The notes: generated from the sequence alone by a model not told the origin. 14,119 nt of DNA from an uncultured Candidatus Peregrinibacteria bacterium (GCA_903882825.1 CAIRYL010000095.1:1-14119), one strand, 5' to 3'. Positions 5,660 to 13,064 are shown, counted from the stretch's first letter. Made by a program: numbers and translations.

Positions 5660-6121
5660 ATGAGAGAAACATTGCCAGATGAAAACAGTAAAAAATTTAT
5701 TGCGGTTCTCAATAAAAAAATAGAGTTTGGTCAGTTGATGAACGCTCTGGGTCATATGACGGCCGGTATTGCGGGTGGCTCTCTAAAAACTCATGATATG
5801 TGTTTTTTGCAATATCAGGATAAGGACGGAGGTACACATCCAAACATTTCGCATTTTCCGTTTATTGTCCTGAAAGTTGATAATTCCAATAAGATAAGAA
5901 GTGTGCGAAAAGAAGCAATGGTACGCAATATTCCATTTTCAGATTTTACGAGCACGATGACACTTGGCACATCTCAGGATCAAATGGATGCCACCCGCAA
6001 TACCGCAGAGGAAGAATTAGAATATTATGGAATTGTGTTGTTTGGAGCAACAGAGGAACTAAAGGAATTCACTGGTAAGTTTTCTCTATTTCGGGAGGGA
6101 AAAATAAACAACGCCTCGTAA
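5660..6121 (+). CDS. DUF2000 family protein (153 aa)
   Basis: The product matches DUF2000, a family with a peptidyl-tRNA hydrolase 2-like fold and no proven reaction. The key segments are SKKFIAVLNKKIEFGQLMNA (about 10-29), GHMTAGIAGG (about 31-40), the FLQYQDKDGGTHPNISHFPF block (about 49-68), and the C-terminal EEELEYYGIVLFG then FTGKFSLFR. Length is typical. The ATG at 5660 is 34 bases after the right core of attC-like site 5, the usual distance for a first cassette gene. It is preceded by a T-rich stretch and no Shine-Dalgarno sequence. The HAD gene 98 bases downstream may belong to the same cassette, since no convincing attC lies between them. Confidence 0.85.
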   Translation: MRETLPDENSKKFIAVLNKKIEFGQLMNALGHMTAGIAGGSLKTHDMCFLQYQDKDGGTHPNISHFPFIVLKVDNSNKIRSVRKEAMVRNIPFSDFTSTMTLGTSQDQMDATRNTAEEELEYYGIVLFGATEELKEFTGKFSLFREGKINNAS

Positions 6122-6218
6122 AGAATATTTGGCTGAAAAATTTTCTCTCCCAAATTCATTTCCCCTACGTTACAATGGAAATCACATAGGCTTAAAGTTC
6201 TGTGTAATTAATTTTTTT

Positions 6219-6824
6219 ATGATTAAAGTTATTATTTTTGACTTTGATGGAGTCATTCTTGACAATTACGAGCTTCACTATTCGCTTATTCAAAAACAGA
6301 TAACGAACATAACTCGGGAAGAACATAGGAGGTTGTTTGATGGAAATATTAATGTTGAGCGAGAAAAACTTTCTCATAGAAATACTGGCTACGATTTAAA
6401 AAAACATTTTAGTGACGTGAAGCTTGAAACGGTTATTGATTCTGAGGTAAAAGTGATTCTGAAATCTCTGTCGGGAAAATACATGCTAGGCATTATTACC
6501 TCCGCAAGAGAATATGGGGTAAAAGGTTGTCTCGAATATAATCGGTTCAGTAAATATTTTTCATTTATCTATGGGTATGAAACCAACACATTAAAAAAAG
6601 ATAAATTTAAAAAAGTTTTTGCGGAGTATGCTGTCTCTGAAGATAAATGTATTTTTGTTGCAGATACAGTTGAAGATATATTGGAAGCTCGTGAAGCAGG
6701 AGTTGAAACGATTGCAGTTGATTTTGGATATCACGCCAAGGAGCGTCTTATTCAGGTTAATCCCTTGGCAATAGCTTCTAATTTTAGCGAACTCTCTCAA
6801 ATTGTCAGTAAAATAAGGGTATAA
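6219..6824 (+). CDS. HAD-superfamily hydrolase, phosphatase type (201 aa)
   Basis: This is a cytosolic haloacid-dehalogenase-fold phosphatase, probably of the phosphoglycolate/beta-phosphoglucomutase-like subgroup. Motif I is VIIFDFDGVILDN with nucleophile Asp8 and acid/base Asp10. A small helical cap (about 15-80) follows. Motif II is IITS (Thr94-Ser95), motif III Lys is in TLKKDKF (about 126-127), and motif IV is FVADTVEDILEAREAG with Asp149 and Asp153 for Mg2+. All catalytic residues are present. The start at 6219 is chosen because the family begins directly at the first beta-strand; the frame open back to 6129 adds an unrelated stretch. TACAAT at 6171-6176 could be a -10 box. The natural substrate cannot be told from the sequence. 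Confidence 0.88.
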   Translation: MIKVIIFDFDGVILDNYELHYSLIQKQITNITREEHRRLFDGNINVEREKLSHRNTGYDLKKHFSDVKLETVIDSEVKVILKSLSGKYMLGIITSAREYGVKGCLEYNRFSKYFSFIYGYETNTLKKDKFKKVFAEYAVSEDKCIFVADTVEDILEAREAGVETIAVDFGYHAKERLIQVNPLAIASNFSELSQIVSKIRV

Positions 6825-6842
6825 AAAATAAACGACACTACA

Positions 6843-6909
6843 CCATAATAGCGTGTATGAGGCTCAATCTAAATTTCTTCGAAACTTCTCATATATGCAA
6901 GCGTTATAG
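6843..6909 (+). other. attC-like recombination site 6 (compact, 67 bp)
   Basis: TGTATGAG (6854-6861) pairs fully with CTCATATA (6888-6895), one pair being G-T. The loop holds a second stem, AAATTTC/GAAACTT, with one mismatch. CCATAAT (6843-6849) and GTTATAG (6903-6909) face each other outside with short spacers, as R'' and R' do. AAATTTCTTC (6871-6880) and GCTCA (6862-6866) recur in site 2 at 953-962 and 940-944. The cores deviate from consensus. Confidence 0.45.
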
Positions 6910-6950
6910 TACATATTTTCTATTTTCTCCACTTTTTTCCATATAAAAAT

Positions 6951-7460
6951 ATGAATAATTTCTCACCAGAAAAATTAAAACTTATCGCTGAGATTGAGCA
7001 TGCTTTTGAAAATGTAAAAAGGAATGGAGGCGTAACACTTCATGAGGCTGAAGCTGATGATGATTGGCTTTCTGATAAAGAAAAACTTGAAGCTAAAAAA
7101 TTAGATACGGATACCCGGTGGCAAGAGGTGCCAGATGAAACCATGCTGAAAATACAAAGTCCTTGGAGTTTTTTAGATGGAGAAGGCACGCGCTATTATT
7201 TACCAGCCTACATGAGGTTTATTATAAAAAATTCAGGTCAATATGCTGAAGATATGATTGTCTATTCTCTTATTCCATTTCCAAGTACACAAGGTGAGAA
7301 AGCGAAATGGTCTATTGAATTATTAGTAGGGAATCTTAACTTAACGAAAGATCAATGTCGGGCAATTTTTCATTTTCTTAAAAATGAATATAAATTTGCT
7401 TATGAAGATAATAACGATTGGATTAATGGCCTAAAAGAATGGGAGAGACTATCGGAGTAA
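6951..7460 (+). CDS. DUF6714-like protein (169 aa)
   Basis: The protein resembles the DUF6714 family, which has no known function. The typical pattern is present: a helix KLKLIAEIEHAFENV (about 8-22), GVTLHEAEADDDW (about 27-39), the segment WQEVPDETMLK (about 57-67), and SFLDGEGTRYYLPAYMRFII (about 73-92). A C-terminal half with helices (NLTKDQCRAIFHFLKNEY) follows. The protein is soluble and acidic, with no signal peptide. The gene is alone between attC-like sites 6 and 7: its 5' core GTTATAG and its 3' core CTACAAC, 11 bases after the stop, are complementary at 6 of 7 positions. That makes it a well-defined single cassette and the last one before the housekeeping genes. The family name is from memory of the motif pattern. 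Confidence 0.75.
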   Translation: MNNFSPEKLKLIAEIEHAFENVKRNGGVTLHEAEADDDWLSDKEKLEAKKLDTDTRWQEVPDETMLKIQSPWSFLDGEGTRYYLPAYMRFIIKNSGQYAEDMIVYSLIPFPSTQGEKAKWSIELLVGNLNLTKDQCRAIFHFLKNEYKFAYEDNNDWINGLKEWERLSE

Positions 7461-7470
7461 AAAATACATC

Positions 7471-7588
7471 CTACAACAAAGTTTGTGTGGATCATCTTCA
7501 GATTCCGCTCTGCCACACTAAGGTTCCACCCAAATTTTGCACTGATGAGGAGATTATATCAGAACAAAACTTCGTCCAAACACAAACC
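7471..7588 (+). other. attC-like site 7, array end (right core missing)
   Basis: The left core CTACAAC (7471-7477) is followed by GTTTGTGTGGA (7481-7491). GTTTGTGT pairs with ACACAAAC (7580-7587) and GGA with TCC (7575-7577), leaving AA extrahelical. AAATTTTGCACT (7532-7543) is shared exactly with site 2 (920-931). No GTT follows the right arm. From 7589 to the pilT stop at 7694 I see nothing more than a short open frame that I do not trust. Confidence 0.45.
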
Positions 7589-7693
7589 TTCTGCGACATA
7601 CATTTCTTCACTTGAAAGTCAGAATTGCGAATCAAGAAAGATTAAGAGGTGAAGAAGGAATTATTTTTATCGATTGGAAAAGGGATCCAAGCA

Positions 7694-9172
7694 TTACATC
7701 ATATCGTCCATAAAAAAGCCCATGTAATCTTTTTCTAAAATAAGATTTTCATTCTTTTTTCGTTCTGCATATTTTTTCATCAGTACCATTCCTTCCTTTT
7801 GTCCTGCTAAAATAGCATTTTCCATTTGAGCCACATCACCGGTTCTAATAATATTTTTAATAGCAGAATTTACGAGCATAAATTCATAAATAGCAATTCT
7901 TCCGGATCTATCGGCTTTTGGAATAAGCCGTTGAGAAAGAACAGCCACGAGAGAATCTGCTAAACGAGATTGGACTTGTGCGTGTTGATCTGGTGGAAAG
8001 GCGTTTACCACTCGAGAAACAGTTTGTGGTGCACCAGAAGTATGGAGTGTAGAAAAAACGAGATGTCCTGTTTCGGAAAGATTCATAGCCGCAGAAATGG
8101 TTTCTGGGTCTCGCATTTCCCCAATCATTACCACATCAGGATCTTGACGAAGGGCTCCTTTTAAAGCATTTGCAAAAGAGAGAGTGTCATTTCCGACTTC
8201 TCTTTGAGAAAAAACTGATTTTTTACTCGAAAATACAAATTCAATAGGATCTTCAATGGTTACAATATGTTCTACTCGTGTTTCATTAATGTATTCCAGC
8301 ATCGACTGCATAGAAGTGGATTTTCCAGAACCGGTAGGTCCGGTTACTAAAATAAGGCCTTGCTTACTTTTAAGAGCTTTTAATACGGATTCTGGCATTC
8401 CGAGTTTTTCCATTGGAAGTGCCTCACTGGCAATCCGTCGCATAACGGTTGCCATATTTCCACGTTTATAAAAAATATTTACTCGAAAAAATGTTCCATC
8501 ACTATGTTCATACGAAAGATCCAGTTCTTTCGTTCGAAACAGGGTTTCTTGCATGGTTTTATTCGGAACCATAGAGAGAATAATTCGCTCTCCTTGTTCT
8601 TTACTGAGTTGAGGAATATTTTCAATAAAATAAATGGATCCATTGATACGCATGGCAACACGGGCATTTGCCGCTAAATGAAGGTCGGAAGCTTTGTGTT
8701 CTACAATGGAATCCAAAATATCATCGATATGGATTTGGTCACCAATAGATTTTACTTTTACAATTTTCCCTCCATTTTCATCGGTTGCATTTTCTTTTTT
8801 TTCTTTTTCTTCTTTTTCCTTTTTCTTTTTAATGTTTTCTCTAATTTTTTGTATTTCATCCAGATGTTGTTCTGGGTGATCCATAATATCTTTTTGTTGA
8901 ACAGGGTGGATCCCCATTGTGTGCATCATTTCTCGAAATTCTTCATTAAATGGTGAATTTTGCGCATTAATAGAAAATGAGATATTTGCAGAAGAATTTT
9001 GTGTTGGTGGATTGGGGAGATTATTTTGTGGATTTAAACTTCCTGCAGAATTTCCAAAAGAAATTCCTTCGCTCGATGGTGCAGAAGGATTTGCAGGTGT
9101 GGGTATTTCAGAACCTTGAGAAGACGAAGATTGACTATTAAAAGATATTCCAGAGGTGTTTTGTTCAGGCAT
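7694..9172 (-). CDS. pilT: PilT-type type IV pilus retraction ATPase with long N-terminal extension (492 aa)
   Basis: This is a hexameric AAA-like secretion ATPase that powers type IV pilus retraction from the cytoplasmic side. PilT features are ASDLHL (161-166), the N2 domain, Walker A GPTGSGKST (278-286), the Asp box TIEDPIEF (305-312), Walker B DPDVVMIGEMRD (344-355), the His box STLHT (374-378), and the C-terminal SAIKNIIRTGDVAQM (436-450), close to the AIRNLIRE retraction motif. Ordinary PilT proteins begin near residue 145 here. The extra 145 residues are low-complexity Ser/Asn/Pro/Gln with three ISF motifs (9-11, 37-39, 64-66), then a Lys/Glu-rich helix (about 106-128). The gene faces the cassette array and is divergent from alaS over 129 bases. 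No ribosome binding site is visible. CPR cells commonly keep type IV pili, used in surface or host contact. Confidence 0.93.
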   Translation of the reverse strand: MPEQNTSGISFNSQSSSSQGSEIPTPANPSAPSSEGISFGNSAGSLNPQNNLPNPPTQNSSANISFSINAQNSPFNEEFREMMHTMGIHPVQQKDIMDHPEQHLDEIQKIRENIKKKKEKEEKEKKENATDENGGKIVKVKSIGDQIHIDDILDSIVEHKASDLHLAANARVAMRINGSIYFIENIPQLSKEQGERIILSMVPNKTMQETLFRTKELDLSYEHSDGTFFRVNIFYKRGNMATVMRRIASEALPMEKLGMPESVLKALKSKQGLILVTGPTGSGKSTSMQSMLEYINETRVEHIVTIEDPIEFVFSSKKSVFSQREVGNDTLSFANALKGALRQDPDVVMIGEMRDPETISAAMNLSETGHLVFSTLHTSGAPQTVSRVVNAFPPDQHAQVQSRLADSLVAVLSQRLIPKADRSGRIAIYEFMLVNSAIKNIIRTGDVAQMENAILAGQKEGMVLMKKYAERKKNENLILEKDYMGFFMDDMM

Positions 9173-9301
9173 TTGAGGATGGTGAAAATAAAATAAAAAA
9201 AATTTTTAACAAAAAGATGAAAATTTAATATTTGATTGCTGTTCTTGTTTTTTTCTTCGCAGTATTTTACGCTTTCTTTTGGGTTTTTTCAATAAAAATT
9301 T

Positions 9302-12300
9302 ATGTTTACTTCTCGCCAAATTCGAAAAATGTACCTTGACTACTTTACCACTCAAAAACATTTAGAAGTGGAAAGTTCTTCTACTGTTCCTCATGAAGAT
9401 GATCAAACAGTTCTTTTTACGACTGCTGGAATGCAACAGTTTGTTCCAAACCTCATGGGACTCTCACATCCAAAAGGAAAACGTCTTATGAGTATTCAAA
9501 AATGTGTACGAACAGTAGATATTGATGAAGTGGGAGATAATCGACATCTTACTTTTTTTGAAATGCTCGGAAACTGGTCTTTGGGGGACTATTTTAAAAA
9601 AGAGGCACTCGAGTGGAGTTTTGAATTCCTTACAAAAAAAATGAACATTCCCTCAGAAAAAATTTGGGTCACTGTTTTTGGAGGAGATACAGATCTTCCT
9701 CTAGATACGGATGCTGAAAAAATTTGGCTTCATTTAGGGATTCCGAAAGAAAGAATGATCCCTATTGGTGCGCCCATAGGAGGATCATCTAAAAAGGGCA
9801 GAGGTGATAATTTTTGGGGACCAGCAGGTCCCACCGGACCGTGCGGACCGTGTAGTGAAATGCATATTTGGATTGGGGAAGGAACACCGAAACCAGGACA
9901 AAATCCCGCAACGGATGATACGAGTTTTATTGAAGTCTGGAATGATGTTTTTATGGAATTTTATAGCGACGAAAACGGGAAACTCACAAAATTGGAAAAG
10001 CAAAATGTGGATACCGGAATGGGGCTCGAACGCCTGACCATGATCCTGAATAATAAAAAAACCGTATTTGAGACAGATGTCTACACCGAAATTTTTGAAG
10101 TCCTTGAAAAACTCTCTGGCAAAAAATATCCTCCATACTCCGGCGATACCGACGAGAAAAACCCTATTACTCGGGCAATGCGAGTGATTGCCGACCATGT
10201 ACGCACGGCTTCACATCTTATTGCGGATGGTGTTGGAGCATCTAACGAAGGGCGAGGCTATGTACTCCGTAGACTTATTCGGCGAGCGGTGCGGTATGGC
10301 AAAAAACTGGGGTTTTCAAAAGCCTTTCTTTCCGATATTTCCAAAGAATATATCATCGCCTATAGTGAGTTTTATCCAGAGCTCGACAATCGAAAACAAG
10401 TCATTTTTGATGCTTTTCAAATTGAAGAAGAAAATTTTTTAAAGACGATTGAAAGGGGAGAGGGAATTTTGGAATCGCTCATTCGGGAAAAAGAAAATCA
10501 TTTTATTTTTGTACGGCATGGCGAGAGCGAAGATGGTGCTCAAGGCGTTTTGCAACATGCGGACTCTCCACTTACCGAAAAAGGAAAAGCGCACGCCGAA
10601 AGGGTTGTACAGGAATTAGAGGATAAAAAAATAGGAAAAATCCTTTCAAGTCCTACCAAAAGAGCACTCGAAACAGCAAAAACGGTAGCCAAAAACATTG
10701 GTGTTTCTATCGAAATTTTTGCGCATTTTGCAGCGGCAGAAACGGGAAAAGTGGCAGGAACACCAAAAGAAAAGGTTCTCCCCCTTACTCCTTTAGAATA
10801 TGCCGAAACACAAAAAACAGGTGAAACCTATTCATCCTTTTTTGAACGGGTCAAAAAGGGAATCTCAGAACTCAAAAATTTTCCATTAAAAAAAGAAAGT
10901 ACTGTTATTGTGTCTCATCGTGGTGTTTTCTCTGCAATAGAAGCGGCTTTAAATGGGGGAACGGTGGAAGATGCAAAAATAGCTCGACGAGAAAAAGAAA
11001 ATGCAGGGCATGGTATTATGGGTGAATGGACAATGGGAAATGCAGATGCTCAAATTTCAGGAAAAGATGCGTTTACCCTTTTTGATACCTACGGATTTCC
11101 ACTGGATCTCACCAAAGAAATTGCTTCAGAACATGGATTTACCGTTGACGAAGAAGGCTTCCAAAAGGAAATGAAAGCCCAAAAAGAGCGGTCTCGGGCA
11201 AGCTCCAATTTTGATCGGAAAGGTCAGGGGAATGAAACATTTCAAAATCTTCCTGCTACTGCATTTGTGGGATATACCGAAACACAGTGTGAAACAAAGA
11301 TTTTGGCGTTGGTCGAATCCGTAGAGACGCATCGCAATGCGTCTTTACCAACAAGCCAACAATACAAAATTGTCTTTGAAAAAACGCCGTTTTATGCCGA
11401 AAGCGGAGGACAAGTGGGCGACATGGGAACCATCCAAATCGGCAATACAATGCTTCTCGTTATGGATACCAAAAAACTGGATAATGGAGTTTTTGTGCAT
11501 ACTGTAGAAACGCATTGCAATGAGTCTCTCCAAATCGGTGATACGGTTACTCTTCGTATTGATATTCCTCGTCGAGAACGCATTAAACGGCATCATTCTG
11601 GGGCACATTTACTCCATTCGGCACTTAAAAAAGTATTGGGGAATCATGTGGAACAAGCGGGATCTTTGGTAGACGAACATCGTACACGATTTGATTTTTC
11701 TCATCCCAAAGCACTTTCAGAAACAGAAATTCGGGCAGTAGAACTCCAAATTTCCGAGTGGGTTACAAATGCTCTTCCGGTTTTTACAAAAGAAATGCCT
11801 CTAAAGGAAGCAAAAAAAGCAGGTGCGCAGGCACTTTTTTCGGAAAAATATGGAGATATTGTACGGACTATAAAAATGGGAGACGAAAGCTTTGAGCTTT
11901 GCGGTGGAACGCATATTTCCAATACTGCAGAAATTGGGTCGGTAAAAATTCTTTCGGAAAGTTCAGTTGCCAGCGGAATTAGGCGAATAGAAATGGTCGT
12001 GGGACAAACGGCTCAAGAACTGTTTTGGGAGAAATATGAAGCAATAGAATTGCTTTCTAAAAAAATGAAAACGTCTCCTGATAAACTGTTTGAAAGAGTA
12101 GATTCTCTTTTTTTAGAGAAGAAAACATTGGAAGAAACTCTTAAAAAAGCAGAAAAAGAACTTCTTTCTTTTGAAGCAGATGAAATTTTGCAACGGATAG
12201 GAGAAAAAACCCAAAATATTTGTGAGCCATTGCCGACTGCTGATTTACAAAAAATTTCAGCATTAGTAAAAATATTACAAGAAAAAGGTATTCCCACCGT

Positions 12301-12484
12301 TGCACTTTTTACAGAAGATGGAGGGGTTTCTATTGCCACCAATGGTGAAAAATCTGCAAAGGATTTATTACTCAGTGTTTTGCAATTGTTTGGAGGGAAA
12401 GGAGGTGGATCACAAAAATTTGCACAAGGATCTGGAGTAAATATTGAAAAATTTTCGAAAATTCGTGAGATATTTATGGTATAA
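9302..12484 (+). CDS. alaS: Alanine-tRNA ligase with inserted histidine phosphatase domain (1060 aa)
   Basis: The enzyme charges tRNA(Ala) with alanine and edits Ser/Gly mischarging. Class II motifs appear at the N-terminus (FTTAGMQQFVP 39-49, FFEMLGNWSLGDYF 85-98, DTGMGLERL 237-245), and the tRNA-recognition helices follow to about residue 395. Editing-domain metal ligands are intact: HxxxH at His765/His769 and CGGTH with Cys867/His871. The C-Ala/DHHA1 domain ends with GGKGGGSQKFAQGSG (1031-1045). Normal AlaRS is about 870-900 residues; the excess is a phosphatase domain at about 398-585. Two palindromic repeats add peptides at about 674-682 and 735-743. The ATG at 9302 gives the standard MFTSRQIRKMYLDYF start. 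The 129-bp divergent region toward pilT has no clear -35/-10 pair and no Shine-Dalgarno; TATTTT at 9263-9268 is the nearest -10-like box. Transcription probably continues into or near the lipoprotein gene. Confidence 0.97.
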   Translation: MFTSRQIRKMYLDYFTTQKHLEVESSSTVPHEDDQTVLFTTAGMQQFVPNLMGLSHPKGKRLMSIQKCVRTVDIDEVGDNRHLTFFEMLGNWSLGDYFKKEALEWSFEFLTKKMNIPSEKIWVTVFGGDTDLPLDTDAEKIWLHLGIPKERMIPIGAPIGGSSKKGRGDNFWGPAGPTGPCGPCSEMHIWIGEGTPKPGQNPATDDTSFIEVWNDVFMEFYSDENGKLTKLEKQNVDTGMGLERLTMILNNKKTVFETDVYTEIFEVLEKLSGKKYPPYSGDTDEKNPITRAMRVIADHVRTASHLIADGVGASNEGRGYVLRRLIRRAVRYGKKLGFSKAFLSDISKEYIIAYSEFYPELDNRKQVIFDAFQIEEENFLKTIERGEGILESLIREKENHFIFVRHGESEDGAQGVLQHADSPLTEKGKAHAERVVQELEDKKIGKILSSPTKRALETAKTVAKNIGVSIEIFAHFAAAETGKVAGTPKEKVLPLTPLEYAETQKTGETYSSFFERVKKGISELKNFPLKKESTVIVSHRGVFSAIEAALNGGTVEDAKIARREKENAGHGIMGEWTMGNADAQISGKDAFTLFDTYGFPLDLTKEIASEHGFTVDEEGFQKEMKAQKERSRASSNFDRKGQGNETFQNLPATAFVGYTETQCETKILALVESVETHRNASLPTSQQYKIVFEKTPFYAESGGQVGDMGTIQIGNTMLLVMDTKKLDNGVFVHTVETHCNESLQIGDTVTLRIDIPRRERIKRHHSGAHLLHSALKKVLGNHVEQAGSLVDEHRTRFDFSHPKALSETEIRAVELQISEWVTNALPVFTKEMPLKEAKKAGAQALFSEKYGDIVRTIKMGDESFELCGGTHISNTAEIGSVKILSESSVASGIRRIEMVVGQTAQELFWEKYEAIELLSKKMKTSPDKLFERVDSLFLEKKTLEETLKKAEKELLSFEADEILQRIGEKTQNICEPLPTADLQKISALVKILQEKGIPTVALFTEDGGVSIATNGEKSAKDLLLSVLQLFGGKGGGSQKFAQGSGVNIEKFSKIREIFMV
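10493..11056 (+). other. Histidine phosphatase (PGM-like) domain inserted in alaS
   Basis: Residues about 398-585 of AlaRS match branch-1 histidine phosphatases: FVRHGESED with nucleophile His406 in the RHGE signature, DSPLTEKGKAHAERV, SSPTKRALETAKTV with Arg454, an acidic segment AAAETG (about 477-482), GETYSSFFERV, and VSHRG with the second His539, ending at ENAGHGIMGEW. All catalytic positions appear intact. The flanking AlaRS sequence (ERGEGILESLI before, ISGKDAFTLFDTYGFP after) is adjacent in ordinary AlaRS, so this is a clean domain insertion in a single open frame. Confidence 0.9.
11321..11348 (+). repeat. In-frame palindromic repeat in alaS, copy 1
   Basis: The arms GTAGAGACGCAT (11321-11332) and ATGCGTCTTTAC (11337-11348) are complementary over 12 bp with one G-T pair, around the loop CGCA. 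It is translated within VETHRNASL, just before the editing-domain strand FEKTPFYAESGG. It resembles dispersed GTAGAGACGCAT-type palindromes that I recall from several bacterial genomes. Confidence 0.8.
11504..11531 (+). repeat. In-frame palindromic repeat in alaS, copy 2 (decayed)
   Basis: The arms GTAGAAACGCAT (11504-11515) and ATGAGTCTCTCC (11520-11531) flank the loop TGCA. It aligns base for base with copy 1, lies 183 bp (61 codons) downstream in the same frame, and reads VETHCNESL. It carries three substitutions from a perfect palindrome, consistent with an older insertion. Confidence 0.7.
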
Positions 12485-12485
12485 T
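12477..12485 (+). promoter_or_regulatory. Extended -10 promoter overlapping the alaS stop
   Basis: TGG followed by TATAAT (12480-12485) forms a perfect extended -10 element that contains the alaS TAA stop (12482-12484). No -35 is needed for such promoters. Transcription would start near 12492, 18 bases before the lipoprotein ATG. Confidence 0.55.
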
Positions 12486-12509
12486 AGATTTGATTTTTCT
12501 TTTTTACGC

Positions 12510-13064
12510 ATGAAAAAACTTTCTTCTTTTGTGGTATTTTTGTTTTTTTTTAGCGCTTGTAGCCTTCCTTTTCAAAATTCTTCGGATTCCATTGATCCCA
12601 CCGAAAACCCTATTATCGTTCAGTATAAAAATTCTCCTACTTTTATTTCTTGTCAAAACTCTCAAAAAGAAGAAGCCCAATGTCTGAATCGCTTGTTATT
12701 TGTTGAAGGTATAAAAAATAGCGATATTACCATTTGTGAAAGTATTACTGATATTCGTGAACGAGATACTTGTAAAAATAAAGTTTTTACAGAGAAATCA
12801 GTGAAAGAAAAAAATAAAAAAGGGTGTGAACAAATATCACTTCCGAGCACTCAACAAAATTGCCTCTTACAAGTAGCAATTGAGCAGGCAAAAACAGAAA
12901 AAACCCTCTCTTTCTGTGACACATTTCAGGGGGAGCAACAACAAAAATGTATAACAGATGCTGTTTTTTTTATTATTACACAAACAAAAGATTCACAGTG
13001 GTGTAAATTTTTATCAACAGAAGTATTACAAAAATCTTGCCTTCGTCAAATTCCTATTTCCTAA
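12510..13064 (+). CDS. Cys-repeat lipoprotein (184 aa)
   Basis: The protein begins with a lipoprotein signal peptide: MKK, a hydrophobic stretch rich in Phe (about 4-14), and lipobox FSAC with Cys17 as the lipidated residue. It would be anchored on the outer face of the cytoplasmic membrane. The mature part has ten further cysteines in spaced pairs (for example CES...RDTCKN, CEQ...QNCLL, CDT...QKCIT, CKF...KSCLR), a repeated pattern of C, about 10-14 residues, C. These probably form disulfides or a helical repeat; I do not know its function. The frame extends upstream to 12444, but that part lies inside alaS, and the ATG at 12510 gives the signal peptide. It sits 25 bases after alaS with its own extended -10 promoter. 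Confidence 0.75.
   Translation: MKKLSSFVVFLFFFSACSLPFQNSSDSIDPTENPIIVQYKNSPTFISCQNSQKEEAQCLNRLLFVEGIKNSDITICESITDIRERDTCKNKVFTEKSVKEKNKKGCEQISLPSTQQNCLLQVAIEQAKTEKTLSFCDTFQGEQQQKCITDAVFFIITQTKDSQWCKFLSTEVLQKSCLRQIPIS

Larger units (their letters stand above)
1..7590 (+). mobile_element. Integron-like gene-cassette array (no integrase in window)
   Basis: Seen: small unrelated genes alternate with inverted-repeat sites carrying GTT-type right cores and AAC-type left cores, some sharing long blocks of sequence. Two cassettes have left-end and right-end cores that are complementary to each other: GTTGTCG at 1030 with CGACAAC at 1553 (7/7), and GTTATAG at 6903 with CTACAAC at 7471 (6/7). Known: an integron cassette carries its own right-core bases at its 5' end and its left core after the stop codon. 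Gene content (SRPBCC, EVE, DUF2000, DUF6714, HAD) is typical accessory cargo. The array ends before the housekeeping block pilT-alaS-gap. Inferred: this is the distal part of a chromosomal integron or a CALIN. The left end lies outside the window, and the 1619-3944 block fits the pattern poorly. Confidence 0.65.

Noticed and set aside
6129..6218. N-terminal extension of the HAD hydrolase frame
   Set aside because: HAD proteins of this type begin at the first beta-strand (MIKVIIFDFDG) at 6219; the extension has no similarity and contains a possible -10 box.
6121..6218. Possible attC between DUF2000 and HAD around GTTACAA (6169-6175)
   Set aside because: Only weak stems (TTTGG/CCAAA) and no AAC-type left core were found; the core does not fit GTTRRRY.
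7542..7713. Open + strand frame of about 50 codons ending at the TAA at 7711-7713
   Set aside because: It has no start codon of note and no recognisable domain, and it overlaps site 7 and the 3' end of pilT; treated as chance.
8790..8835. Low-complexity T/C-rich tract on the + strand
   Set aside because: It is the coding sequence for the Lys/Glu-rich helix of PilT on the minus strand, not a separate repeat.
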